A DNA stretch of 64,000 bases. Origin: Paenirhodobacter ferrireducens. Its GTDB lineage: Bacteria; Pseudomonadota; Alphaproteobacteria; Rhodobacterales; Rhodobacteraceae. The stretch lies in the NCBI RefSeq assembly GCF_004022265.1, contig NZ_SAVB01000024.1, positions 1 to 64,000 of the forward strand, in the 5' to 3' direction. Within the stretch, counting starts at the first letter, position 1, and each line of letters starts with the position of its first letter. Of this stretch, positions 16,084 through 25,286 are shown piece by piece. Position numbers and translations under genes: made by a program. The notes beneath the pieces are model-generated. The model ran no database searches. It worked only from the letters and a program-made list of their open reading frames with translations, and was not told the DNA's origin.

Positions 16084-16098
16084 TTCCACGAGGCGGAA
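16084..16098. promoter_or_regulatory. TTCC-N7-GGAA palindrome, copy 2
   Basis: TTCCACGAGGCGGAA at 16084-16098 lies in the 161-base gap between the divergent cupin and flavodoxin-fold genes. Read on the minus strand, AATTCCGCCTCGTGGAA matches copy 1 (AATTCCACCAGATGGAA) in 13 of 17 positions. It is a likely shared operator. Confidence 0.5.
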
Positions 16099-16167
16099 TT
16101 GACGCCCGGCCCGCTTGAGCCTTCGTCCGCGCGGTGAGACGGTGCCCCGAACGAGGGGAGAAGAGAG

Positions 16168-16755
16168 ATGGCAGGCACGCTGGTGATCGTTGCGCATCCG
16201 GACCTGGCGCACAGCCGGGTCAACGCCGCCTGGGCCGCGGCGGCCCGCGCCTGCGCGAGCTGCACGGTCCACGACCTTTACGCAGCCTATCCGGGCGGCC
16301 CGATCGACGGCGCGCACGAGCGCGCGCGGATCGAGGCCCACGACCGGATCGTGCTGCAATTCCCGCTGACCTGGTATTCCTGTCCGCCGCGGCTGTCAGA
16401 GTGGATGGGCGCGGTCCTGCAACGGGGCTGGGCCTATGGCCCGGGGGGGCGGGCACTGCGGCTCAAGACGTTGGGCATCGCGGTCTCGACCGGCTCGAAC
16501 GGTGCGGATTACAGCCCCGATGGCCGCTACGGGCACACGCTCGATGCGGTCACCTTGCCCTTCGAGTTGCTGGCGATCCATACCGGCATGCACTACCTGC
16601 CCGCCTACACCCTGACCGGCGTGCGCGACTGCGACGACGCGGTGCTCGCCCAATCGGCCGCGCGCTATGCCCGCCACCTGTGCCATGCCGCGCCGCGCCG
16701 CATCGCCTCGGGGGCCGATGACGCTCGCGCGAAGACCCGTTACCCGACTGCTTGA
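16168..16755 (+). CDS. NAD(P)H:quinone oxidoreductase, flavodoxin-like fold
   Basis: A 195-residue protein of the Flavodoxin_2 family (MdaB/KefF/NQO1 type). It begins with the flavin phosphate-binding strand TLVIVAHPDLAHSRVN, then has HDRIVLQFPLTWYSCPPRLS (about 58-77) with the FPLxWYS signature, and LGIAVSTGSNGADYSPDGRY. Such enzymes reduce quinones with two electrons, which in an aromatic cluster would keep catechol-derived quinones reduced. GAGGGGAGAAGAGAG precedes the ATG. Its last codons overlap the end of the convergent IclR gene by 16 bases. Control by the nearby palindrome is inferred. Confidence 0.85.
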   Translation: MAGTLVIVAHPDLAHSRVNAAWAAAARACASCTVHDLYAAYPGGPIDGAHERARIEAHDRIVLQFPLTWYSCPPRLSEWMGAVLQRGWAYGPGGRALRLKTLGIAVSTGSNGADYSPDGRYGHTLDAVTLPFELLAIHTGMHYLPAYTLTGVRDCDDAVLAQSAARYARHLCHAAPRRIASGADDARAKTRYPTA

Positions 16756-17531
16756 GCGCCGCTCTCGCAGGCCACGACGGCGGCGCGCAGCTCGGCCTTC
16801 AGCGCCGGCACATCGACCTGCGCGCGGGCGAAATAGGTGACGCCGAGTGTGCCGACGAGCTTTGCCCCAAGCCGCAGCGGCAGCGCGAGCGAATGGGTCT
16901 CGGGCTGGACATTGCCACTGCGCTCGCCAAAGCCGCTGGCGCGGGTCATCGCCACCACGGACGCCGCGCGCTCCTCGATTGCCTGCGCCTCGGCCGGCGT
17001 CGCGGCCGATTGCTGCAGCAGCGCGACCAGATGGCGCCGCTCGGCCGCCGGGCAGAAGGCGAGATAGGCGCGGCCATGGGCGTAGTCGAGCAGCGTCATC
17101 CGCCGGTTGATCGTCGACTGGTAATGCGACAGCGGGCTCATCGGGATCGTGCTGAAGCGGATCACCAGCGCGTCGACGTCGAGCGTGGCAAGCGCCGCCG
17201 GCCAGAGCGTGCGCCGGGTCAGCGCCTCGGCGGCCTGTCGCGCGCCCTCAAAAACCTGTGGCAGCCCGTGATGCCCGGCCCCGAGCGCAGTGACCTTCTC
17301 GGTCACGCAATAGCCTGCGGTCCGGCCCAGCTTGCGCACATAGCCTGCGGCAATCAGCGTTTCGAGCAACCGCACCACCGTTGGCGCCGGCAGGTCGGTC
17401 TGCGCCGCCAGATCCTGCACCCGGACCACGGCGACCCGGTTCATGAACTCGAGCAGCTGCAAGGTGCGTTCGACCGAGCGCACGGTTTTCGAAGGCGTTG
17501 GCGTCATCGGATCGGTCCGGGGGCGAGGCAT
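16740..17531 (-). CDS. IclR-family transcriptional regulator
   Basis: A 263-residue protein starting MPRPRTDPMTPTPSK (ATG 17529-17531); starts at 17543, 17507 and 17570 are also possible. The winged HTH is visible in TVRSVERTLQLLEFMNRV and VQDLAAQTDLPAPTVVRLLE. A GAF-like effector domain follows, with MTLLDYAHGRAYLAFCP and the C-terminal SLALPLRLGAKLVGTLGVTY. It resembles MhpR-type activators of aromatic catabolism. It converges with the quinone reductase gene and overlaps it by 16 bases. TTCC-N7-GGAA sites elsewhere in the cluster resemble IclR-type operators, so it is a candidate binder. Confidence 0.87.
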   Translation of the reverse strand: MPRPRTDPMTPTPSKTVRSVERTLQLLEFMNRVAVVRVQDLAAQTDLPAPTVVRLLETLIAAGYVRKLGRTAGYCVTEKVTALGAGHHGLPQVFEGARQAAEALTRRTLWPAALATLDVDALVIRFSTIPMSPLSHYQSTINRRMTLLDYAHGRAYLAFCPAAERRHLVALLQQSAATPAEAQAIEERAASVVAMTRASGFGERSGNVQPETHSLALPLRLGAKLVGTLGVTYFARAQVDVPALKAELRAAVVACESGAQAVG

Positions 17532-17719
17532 CTCGCCGAGCATCCGATACCGCGGGGGGCAAAAATGCAAGCCGTCCGGTTGCGCCGGCCGGGGCCGGAC
17601 CTTGGTGGCCTTGCCCCTTTGGGCTCTCCTTTCCCACGAGAGTCGGCGGGGGCGCGATTGGTCGTCGGGCCGGGGGGCTCAGCGGGGCAGGCCCCTCCCG
17701 GTCGTGTTGATCCCCGCGC

Positions 17720-18265
17720 TCAGCTCGGCTCGAACCGGCCATAGCGGCCGCCGGCGAAGACCAGCGGCTCACCCTCGCGGCACAGCGCAAAGCGGATCAC
17801 CCGACCGATGATGATGGTGTGGTCGCCGCCCTCGTGCGTCGCCTCGGTGCGGCATTCGAACCGGGCAAGCACATCATCGAAGACTGGCACGCCCTCGGCG
17901 TTCTGCCGGTGGTCAAGCCCGGAAAACCCCTCGCCCTTGCCGGTGAAGCGCTGTGCGAGGCTCTGCTGGCCGAAGCCCAGCACATGCACGGCAAAGGCCT
18001 GTGCGACCGAGAAATGCCGGTGCCGCATCGAGGAGCGTGCCGCCGACCACAGCACCAGCGCCGGATCGAGCGAGACCGAGGCGAAGCTGTTCGCGGTGAT
18101 CCCCACCGGCGCGGCGCCATCGGCCTCGCAGGTGGTGATGACGGTGACCCCGGTCGCGAACCGGCCGAGTGCGTCGCGGAACTGCCGCGGATCGACCGGA
18201 TCGGGCAGCGGGCGCGCCTCTTCGGCCCGGCTGACGGCGGCTTCGATCTGGTGGCTCTCGCGCAT
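17720..18265 (-). CDS. Flavin reductase family protein (second copy)
   Basis: A 181-residue FMN-binding split-barrel flavin reductase, paralogous to the one at 9728-10249. It has FRDALGRFATGVTVITTCEA, GITANSFASVSLDPALVLWS and the C-terminal GGDHTIIIGRVIRFA. AAGGGGATGCG precedes the ATG at 18263-18265. It lies upstream of the IclR gene on the same strand, about 190 bases away. It may serve a second oxygenase not present here or back up the first reductase. Divergent from the RidA-like gene. Confidence 0.87.
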   Translation of the reverse strand: MRESHQIEAAVSRAEEARPLPDPVDPRQFRDALGRFATGVTVITTCEADGAAPVGITANSFASVSLDPALVLWSAARSSMRHRHFSVAQAFAVHVLGFGQQSLAQRFTGKGEGFSGLDHRQNAEGVPVFDDVLARFECRTEATHEGGDHTIIIGRVIRFALCREGEPLVFAGGRYGRFEPS

Positions 18266-18412
18266 CGCATCCCCTTTCGACGACGCCGGCCTGTGCCGCC
18301 GGCTGCCCCTGATCTAGCGCTTTGCTGCGCATTTCACAGCCTCTTTCGTCGGCAAAAGCGCTTGAGCCGGGGGCGCCGAGCCCCTAGCGTCGCCCCGGAC
18401 ATGGAGGGAATC

Positions 18413-18871
18413 ATGAGCCTGATCGAAACGCGCCTTGCCGAGCTTGGCCTCGAGCTGCCGCCGGCCCCGGCGCCGGCCGCGAATTACGTGCCCTTCGTGC
18501 GCACGGGCAACCAGCTCTTCGTCTCGGGGCAGATCTCGTCGGATGCGGCGGGGCTGATCACCGGCCGCCTCGGCGCCGATCTGAGCATCGAGGAGGGCGC
18601 CGCCGCCGCCCGCCGCTGCGGCCTTGCGCTGCTGGCGCAGGCGCGCGCCGCGCTGGGCGATCTCGACCGCGTGACGCGGGTGGTGAAGCTTGTGGGCTTC
18701 GTCAACTCGACGCCCGAGTTCACCGACCAGCCGAAGGTGGTGAACGGCGCCTCCGACCTGATGGTCGAGGTCTTCGGCGAGATCGGGCGCCACGCCCGCT
18801 CGGCGGTCGCTGCGCCCTCGCTGCCGCTGGGCGTCGCCGTCGAGATCGAGGCGATCTTCGAGGTCGCATGA
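18413..18871 (+). CDS. RidA/YjgF-like (Rid family) protein
   Basis: A 152-residue Rid-family protein of the slightly longer YjgH/VspR-like type. Visible landmarks are NYVPFVRTGNQLFVSGQI (about 24-41), VVKLVGFVNSTPEFTDQPKV and the C-terminal RSAVAAPSLPLGVAVEIEAI, containing the arginine and glutamate of the family's active-site cleft. Rid proteins hydrolyse reactive enamine/imine intermediates from PLP enzymes. The ATG at 18413 is chosen for GGAGGGAA at 18403-18410. Its stop overlaps the start of the GDPD gene (ATGA), so the two are coupled. Confidence 0.87.
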   Translation: MSLIETRLAELGLELPPAPAPAANYVPFVRTGNQLFVSGQISSDAAGLITGRLGADLSIEEGAAAARRCGLALLAQARAALGDLDRVTRVVKLVGFVNSTPEFTDQPKVVNGASDLMVEVFGEIGRHARSAVAAPSLPLGVAVEIEAIFEVA

Positions 18872-19632
18872 TGCTGTCCCCCGATTTCCTGCGCCTGCCG
18901 GTCGCGCATCGCGGCTATCACGACCGCGCCGCCGGCCGCCCCGAGAACAGCCTGGCCGCCGCGCGCGCCGCGATTGCCGCGGGCTATGCGATCGAATGCG
19001 ATCTGCAGCCCTCGGCCGATGGCGTGCCGATGGTGTTTCACGATTACGACCTGCGCCGGCTGACCGGCGTGGCGGGCCGGATCGGCGGTTTCACCGCGGC
19101 CGAGCTGGCGGCAACGCCGCTTCTGGGCGGTGACGAGGGGATCCCGACGCTCGCCGGGCTTCTGGCCCTCGTCGCCGGCCGGGTGCCGTTGCTGATCGAG
19201 ATCAAGGACCAGCATGGCGCCATGGGCGGCACCGACGGTGCGCTCGAACGCGCGGCGGCGGCGCAGATCGCGGCCTATGCCGGGCCGGTCGCGGTGATGT
19301 CCTTCAACCCGAATGCGATCGCCGCCTTCCGTGCCGCGGCGCCCGATGTGGCGGTGGGGCTGACGACCTCGGCCTATAGCGCCGAGGACTGGCCGCTGCT
19401 GCCCGCCGCGGTGCGCGACAGCCTGCGCGAGATCCCCGATTACGACCGCGTCGGCGCGTGCTTCATCTCGCACGAGGCGGCGGCGCTCGATGCCCCACGG
19501 GTCGCGGCGCTGAAGGCGCAGGGCGCTGCCATCCTGTGCTGGACGATCCGCTCGCCCGAGGCCGAGGCCGCGGCGCGCAAGATCGCGCAGAACATCACCT
19601 TCGAGGGCTATCCGGCGCCGATCCCGGCTTGA
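18868..19632 (+). CDS. Glycerophosphodiester phosphodiesterase
   Basis: A 254-residue GDPD-family TIM-barrel enzyme. It shows the catalytic HRGYHDRAAGRPENS near residue 14 (His, Arg), AIECDLQPSADGVPMVFHDYDL (metal-binding Glu/Asp and the second His), LLIEIKDQ, and a late CWTIRSPEAEAAA. It hydrolyses glycerophosphodiesters to sn-glycerol-3-phosphate and an alcohol. No signal peptide is seen, so it acts in the cytoplasm. Translationally coupled to the RidA-like gene. Length matches compact GDPDs. Confidence 0.9.
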   Translation: MMLSPDFLRLPVAHRGYHDRAAGRPENSLAAARAAIAAGYAIECDLQPSADGVPMVFHDYDLRRLTGVAGRIGGFTAAELAATPLLGGDEGIPTLAGLLALVAGRVPLLIEIKDQHGAMGGTDGALERAAAAQIAAYAGPVAVMSFNPNAIAAFRAAAPDVAVGLTTSAYSAEDWPLLPAAVRDSLREIPDYDRVGACFISHEAAALDAPRVAALKAQGAAILCWTIRSPEAEAAARKIAQNITFEGYPAPIPA

Positions 19633-19681
19633 CGCCGCGCCGCGGCGCGCCACCATCGGGGCAGGTTTCCCGAGGGGGCAG

Positions 19682-20848
<1,167 letters not shown>

Positions 20849-20912
20849 ACCGAGGGCTTTGGCCCCGCGCCCCGATGTGCAAGGATGGGGCGAACAGCAC
20901 GGAGGACCGAGA

Positions 20913-21302
20913 ATGGCCGAGATCCTGAGCGAGGAAGAGCGCGCCGCCCTGCTGCCCGCGCTCGAGGCGACGGGCTGGCAGGCCGCCCCCGAGGGGGACG
21001 CGCTGCGCAAGGTCTGGAAGTTCCGCAACTTCTCGCAGGCCTGGGGGTTCATGGCGCGGGTCGCGCTCGAGGCGGAGAAGATGGATCACCACCCGGACTG
21101 GCGCAACAGCTACAACGTGGTCGACATCCGCCTGACCACCCATTCCTGCGGCGGGCTGAGCGTGCTGGACACCGAACTGGCGAATTGTCTCGACGCGATC
21201 AAGACCGAGGCCGAGATCGTCCTCGACCTCTCGCGCCCGATCGCCTGCCTCTGCGCCGAGAAGGCCGCGCCCGAGGCGCCCGAGGCTCCGCCCGAAGGCT
21301 GA
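20913..21302 (+). CDS. phhB: Pterin-4a-carbinolamine dehydratase
   Basis: A 129-residue protein with the PCD signature EKMDHHPDWRNSYNVVDIRL followed by TTHSCGGLS, giving the His-His-Pro and downstream His of the active site. The enzyme dehydrates 4a-hydroxytetrahydrobiopterin during aromatic amino acid hydroxylation; stand-alone bacterial copies can also have molybdopterin-related or moonlighting roles. No phenylalanine hydroxylase gene is nearby. It has a C-terminal extension of about 25 residues rich in Glu/Pro/Ala. The ATG at 20913 is preceded by GGAGGACCGAG. Confidence 0.9.
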   Translation: MAEILSEEERAALLPALEATGWQAAPEGDALRKVWKFRNFSQAWGFMARVALEAEKMDHHPDWRNSYNVVDIRLTTHSCGGLSVLDTELANCLDAIKTEAEIVLDLSRPIACLCAEKAAPEAPEAPPEG

Positions 21303-21330
21303 GGGGCGCCACGCGGCGCCCCCCGGATCG

Positions 21331-21819
21331 TCACATCGCGGCGAGCAGACCTTCGCCGGCGGAAATCTCGCAGGTGCCGGGCGATTCCTCGCGGTGCAGA
21401 ATCTTCACCACGCCATCCTCGACCAGCATCGCATAGCGGGCCGAACGGTTGATGAGGCCGGCGGGCGGGGCCGAGAAATCCATCCCGATCGCGGTGGTGA
21501 AGGCCGATTCCGCATCGGCGAGCATCGAGATCCCGGCCGCATTCGCGCCGGTCGAATCGCCCCATGCCTTCATCACGAAGGGGTCGTTGACCGAGATGCA
21601 GATGATCTCGTCCACGCCTTTCTCGGCGAACTTGTCCTTGGTGCGGATGAAGCTCGGTACATGGGCAGTGGTGCACACGCCGGTATAGGCGCCCGGCACG
21701 GCGAAGATCACCACCTTGCGGCCCTTCATCTTGGCGCCAAGGCTCACCGCCTCGGGCCCGTTGTCCCCCAGAACCAGCAGCGTGGCCCCGGGAAGCACAT
21801 CCCCTACCGTAACAGTCAT
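21331..21819 (-). CDS. Peroxiredoxin, Prx5 type
   Basis: A 162-residue atypical 2-Cys peroxiredoxin of the AhpC/TSA Prx5 group. The peroxidatic cysteine is C49 in VPGAYTGVCTTAHVP; C150 in SPGTCEIS is at the position of the Prx5 resolving cysteine. It also has CISVNDPFVMKAWG. It reduces H2O2 and organic peroxides with thiol donors in the cytoplasm. The start at ATG 21817-21819 is supported by GAGAGGGACGAC. Convergent with the PCD gene and divergent from the ferredoxin-reductase-like gene. Confidence 0.92.
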   Translation of the reverse strand: MTVTVGDVLPGATLLVLGDNGPEAVSLGAKMKGRKVVIFAVPGAYTGVCTTAHVPSFIRTKDKFAEKGVDEIICISVNDPFVMKAWGDSTGANAAGISMLADAESAFTTAIGMDFSAPPAGLINRSARYAMLVEDGVVKILHREESPGTCEISAGEGLLAAM

Positions 21820-21890
21820 GTCGTCCCTCTCGCGTTGCATGTCGTTGCCCCGAGGATATAGGGTCGGCGCGCAACGGGACCAGAGGTGAG

Positions 21891-23090
21891 ATGATGGCGG
21901 GGATCGTGATTGTCGGCGGCGGCCAGGCGGCGGCGTCGATGGCGGCAAAACTGCGGGGGCTCGGCTATGTCGGCGCGGTGACGATCCTCGGCGAGGAGCC
22001 GGTCGCGCCCTATCAGCGCCCGCCGCTGTCGAAGGGCTATCTGCTCGGCCAGATGCCGCTCGACCGGCTGACGCTGCGCGGCGACGACTGGTGGTCTGCG
22101 AATGACATCACCTTGCGCACCGGCACCCGGGTCGAGGCGATCGACCGCGCCGCGAAGACGGTGACGGCGGGGGGCGAGGTGTTTTCCTATGATCAGCTGG
22201 CACTGTGCACCGGCGCCGTACCGCGCCGCCTGCCCGCGGCGATCGGCGGCGATCTGCCCGGCGTCTATACCGTGCGCACCCTCGCCGATGTCGACGCGAT
22301 GGCGCCCGAGTTCCGCGCCGGCCGCCGCCTCGTGGTGATCGGCGGCGGCTATATCGGGCTCGAGGCGGCGGCGGTCGCCTCGAAACTCGGGCTCGGCGTG
22401 ACGCTGATCGAGGCGGCGCCGCGCATCCTCGGCCGTGTCGCCTGCGCCGAGACGGCCGATGCCATCCGCGCCCTGCATGTCGCCCATGGCGTCACCATCC
22501 TCGAGGGGATCGGGCTGAAGCGGCTGACCGGCGAGACCCGCGTCACCGGCGCCGAGCTGGCCGACGGCCGGGTCATCGCGGCCGATTTCGTCATCACCGG
22601 CATCGGCGTCACGCCCGAGACCGGGCTGGCCGCGGCGGCGGGGCTGAAGGTCGAGAACGGCATCGCCGTCGATGCAACGGGCCGCACCGACGACCCGTCG
22701 ATCTGGGCCGCGGGCGACTGTGCCGCCTTCCCCTGGAAGGATGCGCGGCTCAGGATGGAAAGCGTCGGCAACGCCATCGACATGGGCGATCTGGTGGCCG
22801 AGAACATGCTCGGCGCCGGCAAGGCCTATGCGCCCAGGCCCTGGTTCTGGTCCGACCAGTTCGAGGCCAAGCTGCAGATCGCCGGGCTCAACGCCGGCTA
22901 TGACCGGGTGGTGACGCGGCAGGGCGAGGGCGCCTCGTTCTGGTATTTCCGCGGTGAGACTCTGATCGCCGTCGATGCGCTGAACGATGCCCGCGCCTAC
23001 ATGATCGGCAAGCGGCTGATCGAGGCGGGCAAGCCCGTGACGCCCGAGCAGATCGCCACCGAAACCGACCTGAAGGCGCTGATGAAATGA
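21891..23090 (+). CDS. Ferredoxin-reductase-type FAD/NAD(P)H oxidoreductase
   Basis: A 399-residue flavoprotein of the putidaredoxin/ferredoxin reductase type. It has an N-terminal FAD motif VIVGGGQAAASMAAKLR, YQRPPLSKGYL, an NAD(P) motif VVIGGGYIGLEAAAVA (about 145-160), and the second FAD motif WAAGDCAAF. The C-terminal domain includes WFWSDQFEAKLQIAG, typical of this group. It passes electrons from NAD(P)H to a [2Fe-2S] ferredoxin or rubredoxin, often for oxygenases or P450s, but none is beside it. Tandem ATGs at 21891 and 21894 are both possible. Its stop overlaps the start of rsmD (ATGA). Confidence 0.88.
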   Translation: MMAGIVIVGGGQAAASMAAKLRGLGYVGAVTILGEEPVAPYQRPPLSKGYLLGQMPLDRLTLRGDDWWSANDITLRTGTRVEAIDRAAKTVTAGGEVFSYDQLALCTGAVPRRLPAAIGGDLPGVYTVRTLADVDAMAPEFRAGRRLVVIGGGYIGLEAAAVASKLGLGVTLIEAAPRILGRVACAETADAIRALHVAHGVTILEGIGLKRLTGETRVTGAELADGRVIAADFVITGIGVTPETGLAAAAGLKVENGIAVDATGRTDDPSIWAAGDCAAFPWKDARLRMESVGNAIDMGDLVAENMLGAGKAYAPRPWFWSDQFEAKLQIAGLNAGYDRVVTRQGEGASFWYFRGETLIAVDALNDARAYMIGKRLIEAGKPVTPEQIATETDLKALMK

Positions 23091-23650
23091 GGATCATCGG
23101 GGGAGAGCGGCGCGGCCTGAAGCTCGCCGATGTGGGCGAGGGCGATGCGCAGGCGCATCTGCGCCCGACGACCGACCGCGTGCGCGAGTCGATCTTCAAC
23201 CTTCTGATCAACGGCACGCACGGCAACCCGGTGCCCGGCGCGCGGGTGCTCGACCTCTTCGCGGGAACCGGCGCGCTTGGGCTCGAGGCGCTGTCGCGCG
23301 GCGCGGCGCGCGTGGCCTTCGTCGATGACGGCACCGCGGCGCGTGCGCTTTTGCGCCGCAACATCGAGCTGATGCGGGCGATGGGCGTCACCGATGTCTG
23401 GCGCCGCGACGCCACCGCCATGGGCCCGTGCCGCGGCGCGGGCTATGACCTTGTCTTCCTCGATCCGCCCTATGGCATGGGGCTGGGCGAGAAGGCGCTG
23501 GCGTCGTGCCTCGCGAATGGCTGGATCGCCCCGGGCGCGATGGTCGTCTGGGAGGAAAGCGTTTCCCCCGCCGTGCCCGCGCCGCTCGAACAGATCGACC
23601 AGCGCCGCTACGGCGATACCCTTGTCACCCTTGCCCGGATGCCCGCATGA
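23087..23650 (+). CDS. rsmD: 16S rRNA (guanine(966)-N2)-methyltransferase
   Basis: A 187-residue Rossmann methyltransferase. It begins MRIIGGERRGLKL, then has RPTTDRVRESIFNLL, the SAM-binding VLDLFAGTGALGLEALSRGA, and the catalytic LDPPYG (N6/N2-methylase NPPY-like motif). It methylates G966 of 16S rRNA during small-subunit assembly. Length and motifs match RsmD closely. It overlaps the preceding gene by 4 bases and the following HAD gene begins 4 bases before its stop, so three genes are translationally coupled. Confidence 0.95.
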   Translation: MRIIGGERRGLKLADVGEGDAQAHLRPTTDRVRESIFNLLINGTHGNPVPGARVLDLFAGTGALGLEALSRGAARVAFVDDGTAARALLRRNIELMRAMGVTDVWRRDATAMGPCRGAGYDLVFLDPPYGMGLGEKALASCLANGWIAPGAMVVWEESVSPAVPAPLEQIDQRRYGDTLVTLARMPA

Positions 23651-24294
23651 AACCTCAGGCCGTTCTTTTCGACTGCGACGGGGTGCTCGTCGACAGTGAG
23701 CCCGCCACCTTTGCCCTGATCCAGTCGGACTTTGCCGCGCACGGGCTGGCGATGGAGATCCCGGCGCTCGAGGATCTGTTCATCGGCGGCACGATCGAGG
23801 GCGTGGCCGAGCAGGGCCGGGCGCTTGGCGCGCGCCTGCCCGCCGATTGGGTCGACAGCTATTACCCGCGCCTTTATGCCCGGCTGCGGTCGGGCACGCC
23901 GCTGATGCCTGGGGTGGCCGCGCTGCTCGCCCGGCTCGATGCCGAGGGGATTCCCTTCGCCGTCGGCTCGAACGGGCGCGGCGCGAAGATGGAGGCGACG
24001 CTGGGCCAGCATCCGAAGATTCGTGCGCGGCTCGAGGGGCTGCTGTTCTCGGGGCAGGATCTGGGCTGCCCGAAACCCGCGCCCGATCTTTACCTGCACG
24101 CCGCCCGCGCGCTTGGCGCCGATCCGGCGCGCTGCGTGGTGATCGAGGACAGCGCCACCGGCGCGCGCGCGGCCAAGGCCGCGGGGATGCGCTGCCTCGG
24201 CTATGCGCCGCAGGGCGAGAACCCGCGACTTGCCGCGGCGGGGGCCGAGCTCTTCACCGACATGGCACAGGTGCCGGCCCTTCTGGGGCTGTGA
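23647..24294 (+). CDS. HAD-superfamily phosphatase (beta-phosphoglucomutase-like)
   Basis: A 215-residue HAD hydrolase, subfamily IA. The nucleophile motif is LFDCDGVLVDSEP (D9, D11), motif II lies in FAVGSNGRG, the lysine of motif III in CPKPAPDLYLHAA, and motif IV is VVIEDSATGARAAKAAG. Relatives include phosphoglycolate phosphatase, beta-phosphoglucomutase and YniC/YfbT-like sugar phosphatases; the substrate cannot be fixed from sequence. It overlaps rsmD by 4 bases and ends at a bidirectional terminator shared with map. Confidence 0.88.
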   Translation: MKPQAVLFDCDGVLVDSEPATFALIQSDFAAHGLAMEIPALEDLFIGGTIEGVAEQGRALGARLPADWVDSYYPRLYARLRSGTPLMPGVAALLARLDAEGIPFAVGSNGRGAKMEATLGQHPKIRARLEGLLFSGQDLGCPKPAPDLYLHAARALGADPARCVVIEDSATGARAAKAAGMRCLGYAPQGENPRLAAAGAELFTDMAQVPALLGL

Positions 24295-24303
24295 AGAAAA
24301 GCA

Positions 24304-24336
24304 AAAGGCCCGGTGCGCATACGCCACCGGGCCTTT
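24304..24336. terminator. Bidirectional terminator between HAD gene and map
   Basis: The arms AAAGGCCCGGTG (24304-24315) and CACCGGGCCTTT (24325-24336) are perfect 12-bp complements with a 9-base loop. A-runs and T-runs at the ends let it work on both strands for the two convergent genes. Confidence 0.9.
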
Positions 24337-24358
24337 CGACGATCCGTGCCGGCGGCGC

Positions 24359-25171
24359 TCAGCGCCAGGTCGGATGGAAGCGGTTCGCCGGCGAAAGCGT
24401 GAAGATCTCGCAGCCGTCGGCGGTGACGCCCACGCAATGCTCGAACTGTGCAGACAGCGACTTGTCGCGGGTGACCGCGGTCCAGTCGTCGGCCAGCACC
24501 TTGGTTTCATAGCGGCCAAGGTTCACCATCGGCTCGATGGTGAAGATCATCCCCTCTTCCAGCACCGGGCCCGAGCCCGCGCGGCCGTAATGCAGCACGT
24601 TCGGCGGGGCGTGGAACACGCGGCCGACGCCGTGGCCGCAGAAGTCGCGCACCACGCTCATCCGGTTGCCCTCGACATAGGTCTGGATCGCGTGGCCGAT
24701 GTCGCCGAAGGTGTTGCCGGGCTTCACCTGCTCGATGCCGATCATCAGCGATTCATGGGTGACGTCGATCAGCCGCTCGGCCTTGCGGCTGAGGTTGCCC
24801 GCGACATACATCCGCGAGCTGTCGCCGAACCAGCCGTCGAGGATGACGGTGACGTCGATGTTCAGGATGTCGCCGTCGTGCAGGACCTTGTCCGACGGGA
24901 TGCCATGGCACACGACATGGTTCACCGAGATGCACGAGGCGTGCTTGTAGCCCCGATAGCCGATCGTCGCCGAGGTGGCGCCGAGCTCGACAAGGCGGTT
25001 GCGGATGAAATCGTCCAGCTCTGCCGTGGTCACGCCCGGCTTCACGAGGTCTGCAACCTCGTCGAGGATTTGTGCGGTGACCTGACAGGCGGCGCGGATG
25101 CCATCGAAATCGCTGGTGGTGTTGTAGATGCGAATCCCGTCCTTGGTGACGCGGCCCCGACTCTCTTCCAC
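24359..25171 (-). CDS. map: Methionine aminopeptidase type I
   Basis: A 270-residue metalloprotease that removes N-terminal Met from nascent proteins. The five metal ligands are visible: Asp in NIDVTVIL, Asp in FGDSSRMY, His in FCGHGVGRVFH, Glu in MIFTIEPM and Glu in SAQFEHC. His in YKHASCISVN is the conserved substrate-binding residue. The start is GTG at 25169-25171 with AGGAG upstream. There is no zinc-finger N-terminal extension, as in bacterial type Ia enzymes. Divergent from the CinA-like gene. Confidence 0.96.
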   Translation of the reverse strand: MEESRGRVTKDGIRIYNTTSDFDGIRAACQVTAQILDEVADLVKPGVTTAELDDFIRNRLVELGATSATIGYRGYKHASCISVNHVVCHGIPSDKVLHDGDILNIDVTVILDGWFGDSSRMYVAGNLSRKAERLIDVTHESLMIGIEQVKPGNTFGDIGHAIQTYVEGNRMSVVRDFCGHGVGRVFHAPPNVLHYGRAGSGPVLEEGMIFTIEPMVNLGRYETKVLADDWTAVTRDKSLSAQFEHCVGVTADGCEIFTLSPANRFHPTWR

Positions 25172-25286
25172 TGGTCTTCTCCTGCTTGTAGGCCCTCTAG
25201 ATAGTCACAAAAGCATGGCTTGGCCAGAGCCGGGCTTCCCCGGCACCGGGCGCGGGCCTATACATTTGCGCAAAAGGAGGCCCGAC

